From the NCBI GenBank assembly GCA_963698435.1, contig CAVOQV010000008.1:62001-126000 (forward strand): a DNA stretch of 64,000 nt, given 5' to 3'. A program made the position numbers and the translations under genes. Position 1 is the stretch's first letter, and every line of letters starts with the position of its first letter. The notes beneath the pieces are model-generated. The model was not told the DNA's origin. It did not search any database and saw only the letters and a list, made by a program, of their open reading frames with translations. This document shows positions 7,867 to 16,951 of this stretch, in pieces. The DNA comes from Sva-07 sp963698435 (GTDB lineage Bacteria; Actinomycetota; Acidimicrobiia; Acidimicrobiales; Ilumatobacteraceae).

Positions 7867-10029
7867 GTGACACTGGAGGCCGAGCTGATCGAGAGCCTCG
7901 CGTCGCGCTCGCGGTCCGTCTCACTTGCCGATGGTGAGGTGCTCGTCGAGCAGGGGGACTCCGCCGACAAGGTCTACTTCGTGGAGTCGGGCAGGATGTC
8001 GGCCTCGAAGTCGACACCGCAGGGTGACGTGGTCGTCGGTACGGTCGAGGCCGGCCACGTGATCGGTGAGGTCACGGTCGTGGCCGGGGGGCTGCGCACG
8101 GCGACGCTCACGGCGAGCGGGCCGGTCGAGGTGCTGGAGATCGAGCGGACCGACTTCGAGGACTGGCTCAACACCCACCCGGAGATGGCCGACCGTGTCT
8201 CCGACGAAGCGCGCGAGCGCGTCGACCGGACGAACGTCGCGACGATGATCGCCGAGCTGATGGGCAGCACCGACCAGGCGATCGTGCAGCAGGTGGTCGA
8301 CCGCGTCGGCTGGCGACGCCTGGAAGCCGGCGAGGTCCTGTTCCAACAGGGTGACGTCGCCGACGCTGCCTACTTCGTGGTCGGCGGGCGAGTGTCGGTG
8401 CACGTCGAGGACGACGGCGAGGAACGGCTCGTCGCCGAACTCGGACGCGGCGAGGTCGTCGGCGAACTGGGTCTGCTCGACCGGGCTCCACGTTCGGCGA
8501 CGGTTCGTGCGGTGCGAGACACGACCTTGGCATCGTTCTCCGCGACGACCTTCGAGGACCTGGTCGCGTTGTCGCCGTCGATGATGCTCAACGTCACCCG
8601 TCGCATCCTGGTGCGACTGCGCAGCCCGTCGCAGCGCAAGTTCGACCGGGCCTCGTCGCTGACCGTCGCGGTGACGGCGGACTGCGACGCGGGTGCGCTC
8701 GTCACCGAGATCGCTGCGGAGATCGCGCGCTTCGGATCGACCAAGCACCTCTCGAGCGACCGCGTCGACCGCGTCCTCAACCGCACGGCGATCTCGCAGG
8801 CGTCGACCGACAACGTGGGCGTGCCTCGCCTCGCCGAGTTCATGCACGAGGCCGACGTCGGCAACGACCACGTCGTGCTGCAGACCGACCCCGACATGTC
8901 GGCGTGGACGCGCCACGCGTTGCGTCAGGCCGACCGCGTGGTCGTGGTGTGCTCGCCGAACCCCGACGCCGTCGAGAAGGCGTTGATCTCCGACATCTTC
9001 TCCACGATCGCCGACGCCGGCCACGTCGCGCGCATGTTGGCGGTGCTCCACCCGGCCTCGACCGATCGGCCGCGAAACACTGCCGAACTCATTGCGCCGT
9101 GGCGCATCGACGACGTCGTCCACGTGCGATCTGGCTCATCCGACGACGTCGCTCGGCTCGCTCGCCTCGCCAGCGGCAACGGATACGGGCTCGTGCTCAG
9201 CGGCGGAGGAGCCCGCGGGTTCGCCCATCTCGGCGTGTTTCGAGCCCTGATGGAGAACCGCGTGCCGGTCGACAAGATCGCCGGTTGTTCGATGGGTGCG
9301 GTGATCGCGTCCGGCATCGCGCTGGGTCCGCGTGACGAAGAACTCCTCGAGCTCGCCGAGCGCCAGTTCCGTCGCCTGCTCGACTACACGATCCCGGTCG
9401 TGTCGATACTGAAGGGCGGGCGCATCAGCCGCAACATCGAGCAGACCTTCGACGGACGCGACATCGAGGACCTCTGGCTGCCCTTCTACTGCGTGTCGAC
9501 CAACCTCACGAAGTCGCGTCTCGAAGTGCATCGACGCGGCAGCATGGCGCTTGCCGTCCGTGCCAGCCTGGCCATTCCGGGCGTGCTGCCGCCGGTCCCC
9601 TACAACGGCGATCTGCTCGTCGACGGTGGGGTGCTCAACAACCTGCCCTTCGAAGCGATGCGCGACGACAGCACGATCAGCACGATCGTCGCCGTCGACG
9701 TGGCGCCCGACCTCGGCCCGCGGGCACGTACCGACTTCGGGATGTCGGTATCGGGCCTGCGTGCGCTCTGGGCGTCGATCACCCCGGGCCGTTCGGAGTT
9801 CCCGAGTGCCACGTCGGTGTTGCTGCGCAGCATGATGACCGGCTCGGTCCGCAACCAGCGCGAGTCGATGGAGGCAGGTTCGGTCGACCTGTTGGTGACA
9901 CTGCACCTGCCGGGGATCGGGATGCTGGAATTCGAGCGCACACGCGAAGTGGCCGACGCCGGCTACGTGGCGGCGAAGGACACCGTGGCCGAGTGGGCAT
10001 CCGCCCGAGCCGAGCTGGGAGTTGCCTGA
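7867..10029 (+). CDS. Cyclic-nucleotide-binding patatin-like phospholipase (NTE family)
   Basis: This 720-residue protein has a neuropathy-target-esterase-like architecture. Two cyclic-nucleotide-binding domains occupy about residues 14-115 and 143-250; the second has a canonical phosphate-binding cassette, GELGLLDRAPRSATV. A mid-domain (265-430) follows. The patatin hydrolase domain (440-690) has SGGGARG as oxyanion loop, GCSMG with nucleophile Ser475, and Asp586 in DGG. The family hydrolyses phospholipid or lysophospholipid esters at the membrane; control by cAMP or a similar ligand is inferred. GTG 7867 follows a strong GGGGGAG site. The stop overlaps the permease ATG (TGATG). Confidence 0.88.
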   Translation: MTLEAELIESLASRSRSVSLADGEVLVEQGDSADKVYFVESGRMSASKSTPQGDVVVGTVEAGHVIGEVTVVAGGLRTATLTASGPVEVLEIERTDFEDWLNTHPEMADRVSDEARERVDRTNVATMIAELMGSTDQAIVQQVVDRVGWRRLEAGEVLFQQGDVADAAYFVVGGRVSVHVEDDGEERLVAELGRGEVVGELGLLDRAPRSATVRAVRDTTLASFSATTFEDLVALSPSMMLNVTRRILVRLRSPSQRKFDRASSLTVAVTADCDAGALVTEIAAEIARFGSTKHLSSDRVDRVLNRTAISQASTDNVGVPRLAEFMHEADVGNDHVVLQTDPDMSAWTRHALRQADRVVVVCSPNPDAVEKALISDIFSTIADAGHVARMLAVLHPASTDRPRNTAELIAPWRIDDVVHVRSGSSDDVARLARLASGNGYGLVLSGGGARGFAHLGVFRALMENRVPVDKIAGCSMGAVIASGIALGPRDEELLELAERQFRRLLDYTIPVVSILKGGRISRNIEQTFDGRDIEDLWLPFYCVSTNLTKSRLEVHRRGSMALAVRASLAIPGVLPPVPYNGDLLVDGGVLNNLPFEAMRDDSTISTIVAVDVAPDLGPRARTDFGMSVSGLRALWASITPGRSEFPSATSVLLRSMMTGSVRNQRESMEAGSVDLLVTLHLPGIGMLEFERTREVADAGYVAAKDTVAEWASARAELGVA

Positions 10030-11069
10030 TGCTGTTGTTGACGTTCCGTGACCTCGTGTACCGCAAGACCCGGTTCATCGTGGTCACGATTCTCGGGGCG
10101 GTGGTGTTCGCGTTGCTGTTCGTGATGACCGGTCTCGTGAACCAGTTCAACCTCGAGCCGGCCGAGGCGGTCGAGCAGTTCGGTGCCGACGAGTGGGTGC
10201 TGCCGGACGGCGTGACAGCCCCGTTCACGTCGGTCTCGGTGATGCCGGTGGCTGCGTTCGACGCTGTCGATGCCGCCACGAAATCGCCGGTGGTGATCAC
10301 CCGGTCGAGCGTGTCCGATGGCGGAACCCCCGAGGAAGTGGTGCTCGTCGGTTTCGAGTCGGACGGGCTCGGTGCGCCGCAGGTGGTCGAGGGGCGACCC
10401 CCCGAAGCTGAGGGTGAGGTGGCGCTCGATCGTGCACTCGACATCGACGTCGGCACGAGTGTCACGGTGTCAGGCGAGCCGTTCACCGTGGTCGGGTTGA
10501 CCGAGAAGACCACGGTGCTCGCGGGCATCCCGTTCGCCTACCTCGCGCTCCCGGAGGCTCAGATCCTGGCGTTCACCTCGACCGACGTGATCAGCTCGGT
10601 ACTCGTCTCCGGTGAGCTCGGCGCTCTGCCCGACGGGCTGGCGTCGTTGTCGTCCGATGACGTCGTCGACCAGACGCTGCAGCCGCTGGAAGGAGCGATC
10701 GCGTCGATCGACCTGGTCCGGGCATTGCTCTGGATCGTCGCGGCGATCATCGTCGGCGCGGTCGTCTACCTGTCGGCGCTCGACCGTCAGCGCGACTTCG
10801 CCGTGCTCAAGGCGGTCGGAGCGTCGAACGGCTCGCTGCTCGGCAGCCTCGCCCTGCAGGCCGTGTTGATCGCCCTCGGCGCCGTCGCCCTGGCAGCGGT
10901 CATCCAGATCTTCCTCGCGCCGCAGTTCCCGCTCCCGGTGACCGTTCCGTCGAGCGCCTTCTGGCAGCTTCCGCTGCTGGCGGTGGTGATGGCGCTCGCC
11001 GCCGGAGCGATCGGGATGCGCAAGGTGCTCAGATCCGATCCGTCGCAAGCGTTCTCGGGGGCAGCATGA
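10029..11069 (+). CDS. ABC transporter permease, FtsX/MacB type
   Basis: This 346-residue membrane protein has one N-terminal transmembrane helix (about 16-37), a ~195-residue extracytoplasmic domain, and three C-terminal helices (starting near ALLWIVAAIIVGAVVYL, LQAVLIALGAVALAAV and LLAVVMALAAGAIG). DRQRDFAVLKAVGAS is the coupling-helix signature of FtsX-like permeases. Such permeases work as dimers with an ABC ATPase and usually do mechanotransmission or lipid/lipoprotein export rather than channel-type transport. The start overlaps the stop of the patatin gene, and its end overlaps the ATPase start (ATGA), so all three are translationally coupled. Confidence 0.9.
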   Translation: MLLLTFRDLVYRKTRFIVVTILGAVVFALLFVMTGLVNQFNLEPAEAVEQFGADEWVLPDGVTAPFTSVSVMPVAAFDAVDAATKSPVVITRSSVSDGGTPEEVVLVGFESDGLGAPQVVEGRPPEAEGEVALDRALDIDVGTSVTVSGEPFTVVGLTEKTTVLAGIPFAYLALPEAQILAFTSTDVISSVLVSGELGALPDGLASLSSDDVVDQTLQPLEGAIASIDLVRALLWIVAAIIVGAVVYLSALDRQRDFAVLKAVGASNGSLLGSLALQAVLIALGAVALAAVIQIFLAPQFPLPVTVPSSAFWQLPLLAVVMALAAGAIGMRKVLRSDPSQAFSGAA

Positions 11070-12025
11070 CCGTTGGACCACTCACCGTCAGCGATCTCGT
11101 GGTCGAGTTCGTTCACGACGGCTACGCCATCCGCCCGCTCGACGGGCTGTCGTTCCAGGCGCAGGCCGGCGAACTCGTCGTGCTGCTCGGCCCGTCCGGC
11201 TGCGGCAAGACCACGCTGCTGTCGTGCCTCGGTGGCATCCTCACGCCGACGTCGGGCACCATCCGCATGGGCGACGTCGACGTCACCTCGATGAAGGGCA
11301 AGCAACTCGACGCCTACCGACGCGACGACGTCGGCTTCGTGTTCCAGGCCTTCAACCTGATCCCGTCGCTGACCGCACGTGAGAACATCGCGGTCCCGCT
11401 CACCCTGACCGGGCACGGCCGCAAGGAAGCCTTCGAGCGAGCCGACGATCTGCTCGAACAGGTCGGGCTCTCCGAGCGCAGTCACCACCTGCCGAGCAAG
11501 TTGTCCGGTGGCCAGATGCAGCGCGTCGCCGTTGCTCGGGGGCTGGGCCACAACCCGCCGCTGCTGCTCGCCGACGAGCCGACCGCGAACCTCGACCACA
11601 TCCAGGCCGAGGCGATCATCCGGCTGTTGCAGACGTTGCGCGACGACGGGCGGATGATCGTGGTGTCGACGCACGACTCGCGTCTCGTGCCGATTGCCGA
11701 CCGGATCGTGCAGATGGTGCCGCCGGACCAGCACGAGGAACGGCCGACCCACGACGTCACGTTCAGCGCCGGCGACTCGATCTTCGAGCAGGGCGACCCG
11801 GCCGACCTGGTGTACGTGATCAAGTCGGGAAACGTCGACGTGATCCGTGTGCTCGCCGACGGTGGGGAGGAACTGCTCACCGCGCTCGGCCCCGACCAGT
11901 ACTTCGGCGAACTCGGGCCGTTCCTCGGCTTCCCGCGGTCGGCGTCGGTGCGCGCCACGAGCGACGTGGTGCTCACCGCGTACAGTCCCCGCGTGTTCCG
12001 CGAGAAGGTGCTCCACAAGACCTGA
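11066..12025 (+). CDS. ABC transporter ATPase fused to a cyclic-nucleotide-binding domain
   Basis: This 319-residue protein starts with a MacB/LolD-type ATPase: Walker A LGPSGCGKTT (41-50), Q-loop near 94, signature LSGGQ (146-150), Walker B LLLADEP (166-172) and H-loop His203. Residues ~228-319 form an added cyclic-nucleotide-binding domain with cassette FGELGPFLGFPRSASV (280-295), including the Glu and Arg that contact the ligand in known CNB domains. MacB-type ATPases normally end near residue 225-235, so the C-terminal domain is an unusual fusion. It is the last gene of the coupled operon. Inference: ligand binding tunes both ATP hydrolysis and the patatin partner. Confidence 0.92.
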   Translation: MTVGPLTVSDLVVEFVHDGYAIRPLDGLSFQAQAGELVVLLGPSGCGKTTLLSCLGGILTPTSGTIRMGDVDVTSMKGKQLDAYRRDDVGFVFQAFNLIPSLTARENIAVPLTLTGHGRKEAFERADDLLEQVGLSERSHHLPSKLSGGQMQRVAVARGLGHNPPLLLADEPTANLDHIQAEAIIRLLQTLRDDGRMIVVSTHDSRLVPIADRIVQMVPPDQHEERPTHDVTFSAGDSIFEQGDPADLVYVIKSGNVDVIRVLADGGEELLTALGPDQYFGELGPFLGFPRSASVRATSDVVLTAYSPRVFREKVLHKT

Positions 12026-12263
12026 CCGACGTCCGGTGCACGGATCGTTCGACGGCGAGACGCGGGCGAACGCAACCGACGCTTCGCGATCGTCGATGTC
12101 GGTCGGGGTCTTCACTGCGCACGCCGCTCCTTGCTCGTCGGTTGACAACCGCGGCCGCCCTGCAGTGCGCAGGGTCGTGCCGGTTCGTCCCGTTCTCCGG
12201 GCGCTTCCGAGCACGTCCGTGTGTGAGTCCGCGCGTGAAATCGACTTCGGGTGGCGTGCCAGG
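12026..12263. other. Intergenic gap without recognised gene
   Basis: 238 nt between the ABC ATPase stop and the next gene. A TTGACA hexamer occurs near 12141, but I see no convincing -10 partner at the right spacing. No RNA gene or long palindrome was recognised. Confidence 0.4.
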
Positions 12264-13157
12264 ATGGAGCCCATGTCCGGCACGCCGCCTCGCCTCGTTC
12301 TGTCGGAGTTGATCGATCTTCCCGTCGTGGAAGCGTCGGGTGTCACGGTTCGACGAACCGATCGGGGGCCGGTCGTCCTCGTGGTCGGTGACCGGACCGC
12401 TGAGGTCGGCGCCAGTGTGCTCGGGGCCGGTGGCGAGTTGGGTGAGTGGAGTACGACCGACCTCGCCGGCCTTCCCGGGTGGCCGCTCCCGTCCGGCGAC
12501 AGTCAGTTCGAAGCGATTGCTGCGGATGGCGGGTCGCTGGTCGCCGTGATGTGTGAGGACCCTCCGCTGGTGCTCGTCGCCGACACCGTCACCCGCCAGC
12601 TCCGTGCCGAGATCGAACTCACCGCACCGAGCGGCTCCTTGCTCGACGGCCACTGGGACGACGCCTCGTCGCGCGGTGAAGGGCTCGTGTTCCTTCGCGG
12701 AGGTCGGCTCCTGGTGGCCCAGGAGAAGCGACCGCGAGCGTTGATCGAATTCGGGCTGGTCGGCAGCGAACCGCAGGGCCTTTCCAGCGGTGACCTCCTC
12801 GGGCCCGGCGAGGAGTGGGATGCTCCGACGGGCCAGGTCGAGTTCGCGCCACTGTCGATGTGGAAGCTGAAATCGGCGGCCAAGAAGGCGCTGGGCGACG
12901 TCAGCTCGATCGGCACCGACCTGGACGGAAACCTGTGGCTGCTCAGCGACAAGTCACGGCGGGTCGGACGACTCAACCTCGATGTTCCACTCGATCCCGA
13001 TGATGACGAGGTACGAGACCTCGACGAGATCTGGGACCTTCCGGAGGGTGCGGAGAAACCCGAGGGCATCGCTGCGCTCGGAGATGGACGGGTCCTGGTG
13101 GTGCTCGACACCCGATCGACCTCGGACAACGGCATGATCGTCACCCGCCCTTGCTGA
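12264..13157 (+). CDS. Beta-propeller-like protein, possibly SdiA-regulated family
   Basis: This encodes about 297 residues with no signal peptide or membrane helix. Repeated segments such as EGLVFLRGGRLLVAQEKRPRALIEF, SIGTDLDGNLWLLSDKSRRVGRL and PEGIAALGDGRVLVVLDT look like blades of the SdiA-regulated/phytase-esterase-like beta-propellers. The assignment is by pattern only and the function is unknown. ATG 12264 is chosen; ATG 12273 is an alternative. It stands alone on the plus strand after the ABC operon, with its own 238-nt upstream gap. Confidence 0.55.
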   Translation: MEPMSGTPPRLVLSELIDLPVVEASGVTVRRTDRGPVVLVVGDRTAEVGASVLGAGGELGEWSTTDLAGLPGWPLPSGDSQFEAIAADGGSLVAVMCEDPPLVLVADTVTRQLRAEIELTAPSGSLLDGHWDDASSRGEGLVFLRGGRLLVAQEKRPRALIEFGLVGSEPQGLSSGDLLGPGEEWDAPTGQVEFAPLSMWKLKSAAKKALGDVSSIGTDLDGNLWLLSDKSRRVGRLNLDVPLDPDDDEVRDLDEIWDLPEGAEKPEGIAALGDGRVLVVLDTRSTSDNGMIVTRPC

Positions 13158-13331
13158 CCCGCGCGTGTCACATCTGGGGTCTGACTCCGGACGTACCGGC
13201 GGTGAGGACGTCCGCCAGGATCACGTCAGCCACTGCGCCCGGATGCAGCACCCCGACCCTCATCCCGAACCCGTGCCCGAACGGACCCGGTTAACGGGCC
13301 GTTGAGTGCCGTCCGGACCTGCCCCGGCTGC
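13158..13331. terminator. Convergent intergenic region with weak hairpins
   Basis: This is the gap between two convergent genes. It contains GGGGTCTGACTCC (13176-13188), a 7-bp stem CGGACGT/ACGTCCG (13188-13194 and 13208-13214, 13-nt loop), and an imperfect CCCGGTTAACGGG palindrome near 13288. No T-tract follows. Bidirectional termination is plausible but unproven. Confidence 0.35.
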
Positions 13332-13994
13332 TCACGGGGTGACGCCGCTGGCGGCGAGGAACTCGAGCGTGCGGCCGAGCGCGATCGCCGCCGATCGAGC
13401 ATCGTGTTGCGGCCGAGCGTCGCAGTTGAACCCGTGGTCGGCGCCCTCGTACACGTGCACGGGGACGTCGGGGTGGGCGGCCGCGATGGCCTGCACCTGG
13501 TCGAGCGGAATCCCGGCATCCAGTTCGCCGAAGTGGAGCATGGTCGGCACCTGCGGCGTGCGGTCGTTCATGCCGTAGACCTGGCCCCCGTAGTAGCCGA
13601 CGGCTGCGGCGATCGGCAGGTCGCACGCCGCGATCCAGGCGACGCTGCCGCCGAAGCAGTAGCCGATCACGGCGACCGGCCCGGTGTCGCCGACGTGCTC
13701 GACCGCAGCCGTGACGTCGAGCATCGCCGCGTCGAACGCGATCGGCATCACCAACTCGATGCCACGGGTCCTGCCGGCGTCGTCGTAGCCGAGTTCGACG
13801 CCGCGCTCTCCGCGGTCGAACAGCGCCGGCGCAATCGCGCGGTACCCGAACGACCCGTACTGGTCGACGACCGACCGAATGTGGGCGTTGACGCCGAAGA
13901 TCTCCTGCACGATGACGATCGATGCCGATGCACCCTCCGGGTGCACCTCGTAGGCGTCGAGTTCGTGTCCATCGCGTGCCGTCAGCCGTGTCAT
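13332..13994 (-). CDS. Dienelactone hydrolase family protein
   Basis: This 220-residue alpha/beta hydrolase belongs to the dienelactone hydrolase family. The catalytic triad is visible: Cys113 in GYCFGGS, Asp159 in GELDAGIP and His187 in GADHGFN. Glu31 in VQEIFGV is the residue that activates the Cys in characterised members. These enzymes open lactone or ester rings, for example in chlorocatechol degradation, but no catabolic neighbours are present, so the substrate is unknown. The start is ATG 13994, with no upstream in-frame alternative that looks coding. Confidence 0.88.
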   Translation of the reverse strand: MTRLTARDGHELDAYEVHPEGASASIVIVQEIFGVNAHIRSVVDQYGSFGYRAIAPALFDRGERGVELGYDDAGRTRGIELVMPIAFDAAMLDVTAAVEHVGDTGPVAVIGYCFGGSVAWIAACDLPIAAAVGYYGGQVYGMNDRTPQVPTMLHFGELDAGIPLDQVQAIAAAHPDVPVHVYEGADHGFNCDARPQHDARSAAIALGRTLEFLAASGVTP

Positions 13995-14024
13995 GCCCGC
14001 GACCGTACGCCACGACCCCACCCG

Positions 14025-14130
14025 TTGCGATGAGCGGGACCGCCGTATCCGGCCCTGTGGCTCATCGCGAGGTGGAGCACGCCGGTTGCGATGAGCGAGC
14101 GGCGCGTATGCGGTCGCTTCGCTCATCGCC
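14025..14130. repeat. Two copies of the GCGATGAGC...GCTCATCGC element
   Basis: Copies at 14025-14070 (terminal arms GCGATGAGC/GCTCATCGC, diverged core) and 14086-14130 (core GTATGCGGTCGCTT, nearly as in the copies near 4200). The second abuts a 15-bp tandem repeat. They lie between the dienelactone hydrolase start and the SulP transporter stop. Confidence 0.82.
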
Positions 14131-14205
14131 GGGGTTCGGATTGCCGGGGTTCGGATTGCCGGGGATCGGATTGCCGGGGTTCGGATTGCCGGGGTTCGGA
14201 TTGCT
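14131..14205. repeat. Five-copy 15-bp tandem repeat
   Basis: GGGGTTCGGATTGCC is repeated head to tail five times (units at 14131, 14146, 14161, 14176, 14191). Unit 3 has A for T and unit 5 ends in T. It follows directly after a palindromic element, in the non-coding gap beyond the SulP gene's 3' end. Copy number is likely to vary between strains. Confidence 0.9.
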
Positions 14206-14242
14206 GGGGTGGCGACGAGCGGACTGGCCGGCCCGCGAGCGG

Positions 14243-15967
14243 TCAGTCTGTACCGTCGGTTGCGGCTTCGCGGCCGATGTCGGCGAGGGCTTCCTCGATC
14301 GAGCCGTAGAAGTGCTCGGCATCGAGCGTGGCGAACAGGCCGTAGTCGTAGACGAGGTCCTTCAGTCGGCTCCGGAGTTCGACGAAGGCGATGTTGATTC
14401 CCTGTTCGTTCAGTTCGAGGTCGAGCTGCTCGAGGACGTCGGCGGCGGTGACGTCGATGTCGGTGATCGCCTCGCACTGCAGGATCACCCACCGGGGTTT
14501 GCGCTTGCGGACCAGGTCATGGACCTGCTGGCGGAACATGCCGGCGTTGGCGAAGAACAGGGGCGCCTCCCAGCGGTACACGACGATGCCAGGGAGTTCG
14601 GTGCCGACGGTGCCGTTGTGGTCGCTGTGCCAGCCTGCTTCGCCTTCGATCTGGCCGAGCACTTCGCCGTGCGGCCACCAGCTCCGCTTGAAGAACAGCA
14701 GAATCGACAGCACCACAGCGATCAGGATTCCTTCGAGCACGCCGAAGAACACCACACCGGCGGTCGCGACGAGCGACAGGCTGAACGAACTGCGTCGCAC
14801 GGCCAGGTAGCGGCGCAGCGTGGCGATGTCGACGAGGGAGAATGCTGCTGCGATGACGACGGCGGCCAGCGCCGTCTGGGGGAGGCTCTTGAGCAGACCG
14901 TTGAAGAACAGCAGGAGCAGCGCAACCATGCCGGCGCCGATCAAGCCGGTCAGCTGACTCTTGGCGCCGGTCTGGTCGGCCACGGCGGTGCGTGAGCTGC
15001 TGGTCGAGACAGCGAAGCCCTGGAAGAGCCCGGCGGCGACGTTCGCTGATCCGATGCCGATCATCTCCTGGTCGGGTTTCACCTCTTCGCCGCGACGGGT
15101 GGCGAACGCGGTCGACGTGGCGATGGTGTCGGTCAGCGAGACGAGCGTGATGCCGACAGCGGCGACGAGCATCGGCGCAACGTCGCTCACCGACGTCCAC
15201 GGCAGTGATGGCCGCGGCAGGCCTTCGGGCAGCGTGCCGACCGTGGAGATGTCGAGGTCGAAGATCCCGGTGACCACGGTCGCGCCGATCACGGCGACGA
15301 GCACGGCGGGAATCGTCCGGGTGAACCGGGGGAGCACGAGGAGGACGGCGAGCGTCGCCAGGCCCAGCCACAGCGCCGTCTGGTTCCGCTCGGAGAAGCC
15401 GTCGACGAACGCCTCGATCTCGGCGACGAAGCCGTCGGCGTCGGTCGAGAAGCCGGCCAGCTTGGGGAGCTGGCCGACGACGATTGTGATCGCGAGGCCG
15501 TTCATGTATCCCACCTGCACTTCTTTCGACAGCAGGTCGGCGACGAAACCGAGCTTGCCGGCGCCGAGTCCGATGAGGATCACACCGACCATCACCGCCA
15601 TCATCCCGGCGAGCGCGATGGCGGTCGCCGGGTCGTCATCGACGGCCACGAGGGGCACGATGGCCGCGAAGATCAGCGGTGACACCGCCGAGTCGGGTCC
15701 GAGCACGAGCACGCGGGACGGGCCCATCAGCGCGTAGCCGACGAGGCAGGCGATGGTCGTGTAGAGCCCGGTGACGGGCGGGAGGCCTGCGAGTTCGGCG
15801 TACGCCATTCCCTGCGGAACGAGAATCGCCGCGAGCACGACGCCGGCCACGACATCGAAGCGGAGCCATGACCGTTCGTAGGTCCGGACCGCTGTCAGTC
15901 CTGGGACGAGGGTCCGCCAACCCGTCGACGCCGTTGCTGGAATCGGGGCCGGGGCTCGGTCAGACAT
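14243..15967 (-). CDS. SulP family anion transporter with STAS domain
   Basis: This 574-residue inner-membrane transporter belongs to the SulP/SLC26 family (sulfate, bicarbonate or other anions). It starts with the family region LVPQGMAYAELAGLPPVTGLYTT. The hydrophobic core runs to about residue 420. A cytoplasmic STAS domain follows in the last ~130 residues, containing CEAITDIDVTAADVLEQL. The anion cannot be predicted; no carbonic anhydrase or sulfate-assimilation gene is adjacent. The start is ATG 15967. The length is normal. Confidence 0.93.
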   Translation of the reverse strand: MSDRAPAPIPATASTGWRTLVPGLTAVRTYERSWLRFDVVAGVVLAAILVPQGMAYAELAGLPPVTGLYTTIACLVGYALMGPSRVLVLGPDSAVSPLIFAAIVPLVAVDDDPATAIALAGMMAVMVGVILIGLGAGKLGFVADLLSKEVQVGYMNGLAITIVVGQLPKLAGFSTDADGFVAEIEAFVDGFSERNQTALWLGLATLAVLLVLPRFTRTIPAVLVAVIGATVVTGIFDLDISTVGTLPEGLPRPSLPWTSVSDVAPMLVAAVGITLVSLTDTIATSTAFATRRGEEVKPDQEMIGIGSANVAAGLFQGFAVSTSSSRTAVADQTGAKSQLTGLIGAGMVALLLLFFNGLLKSLPQTALAAVVIAAAFSLVDIATLRRYLAVRRSSFSLSLVATAGVVFFGVLEGILIAVVLSILLFFKRSWWPHGEVLGQIEGEAGWHSDHNGTVGTELPGIVVYRWEAPLFFANAGMFRQQVHDLVRKRKPRWVILQCEAITDIDVTAADVLEQLDLELNEQGINIAFVELRSRLKDLVYDYGLFATLDAEHFYGSIEEALADIGREAATDGTD

Positions 15968-16133
15968 CCGGACCTCTTCCCATGACGCCGTGGGAAGGCG
16001 CGCGCCGCTCGTTCGTACTCGTTCGCGTCGTCCTGCCCATGATCGGCACTCCTTGGTCGAAACGGGTGCACAGTCTCGCGTACGGACGGTTGCGCGGTCG
16101 GCCTCCGGTGAACGCTCGTCCGTCCGGCCGTGC

Positions 16134-16559
16134 TCAACGTGGGACGGCGATCACCAAGGTCGTTCCGCCCCACCCAAAGCGCCGATCGCGGCCTTCGATC
16201 GTCACGCTCGCCACACCCTCGGGGATCGAGATGCCATCGAGTGAGCGGGTGAACGGTTGTTCGGAGGCATGGTCGTGGGTGAGTTCGCGGACGCCGTAGA
16301 CGGTGCCGTCGGGGCCGACGATTCGCCAGGCGTCGGCGTAGCGCTCGGGTGAGTCGTACGGGGACGACACCGTGACGTCGAACCTCCATCCGCTGTCGGT
16401 CGATGTCATCGTGGCGTCGACGATGTCCGGGAACCGCTGTTCCTCGCGCGATGCGGGCGCCTCGACGGGCGCCGACTGGGTCGTGTCGGCACCTGACCCG
16501 GAGCAACCCGACGCGATCGCCGCCACGGCGACAACCGGGATCAACCAGCTCCGCGTCAT
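16134..16559 (-). CDS. Putative lipoprotein, conserved immunoglobulin-like domain
   Basis: From ATG 16559 this is 141 residues with a lipoprotein signal (MTRSWLIPVVAVAAIASGC) and a secreted domain. The domain contains WRFDVTVSSPYDSPERYADAWR and ends RRFGWGGTTLVIAV, a pattern of a small conserved envelope protein family of unknown function. The same frame is open upstream to ATG 16757 and would add 66 residues with two hydrophobic helices. I prefer the lipoprotein start because the lipobox is well formed. It is flanked by the SulP gene's 5' end and tRNA-Thr. Confidence 0.65.
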   Translation of the reverse strand: MTRSWLIPVVAVAAIASGCSGSGADTTQSAPVEAPASREEQRFPDIVDATMTSTDSGWRFDVTVSSPYDSPERYADAWRIVGPDGTVYGVRELTHDHASEQPFTRSLDGISIPEGVASVTIEGRDRRFGWGGTTLVIAVPR

Positions 16560-16831
16560 GATGAGGCGCCGCACCGCGAGTCGCCACCCGAGCACGGCGG
16601 CGGCGAGGACGACGAGCGCGAGGAGGATCGAGGCCGCAGATCCGTCGGCGATGCCCAGCAGTGCGAGCGCTCCGGCGAACACCGTTGCGACCAGAACGAC
16701 ACACAGGGCACGGGCAGACACGCTGGTCGACGGTACGCGAGATCGGGTCGACGACACGGTCGCGCGCCGTGTGCCTGCTCAGGCTTCTTCTGAACGATCA
16801 CCTCGACATCCGCAGGGGAGCCGGTGATGCG

Positions 16832-16907
<76 letters not shown>

Positions 16908-16951
16908 GCGCTGGAAGCGCAGGGCGTGATGTTATCGGTGGGGCTCGATCG

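Noticed and set aside
12135..12180. Sigma-70-type promoter at TTGACA near 12141
   Set aside because: No acceptable -10 hexamer at 16-18 nt; one hexamer alone is not evidence.
14131..14205. CRISPR or protein-coding repeat
   Set aside because: Units are head to tail with no spacers and lie beyond the SulP stop codon; no supported frame uses them.
16560..16757. N-terminal two-helix extension of the lipoprotein gene
   Set aside because: The frame is open, but the later ATG gives a well-formed lipoprotein signal; the extension would bury it. Kept only as an alternative start.
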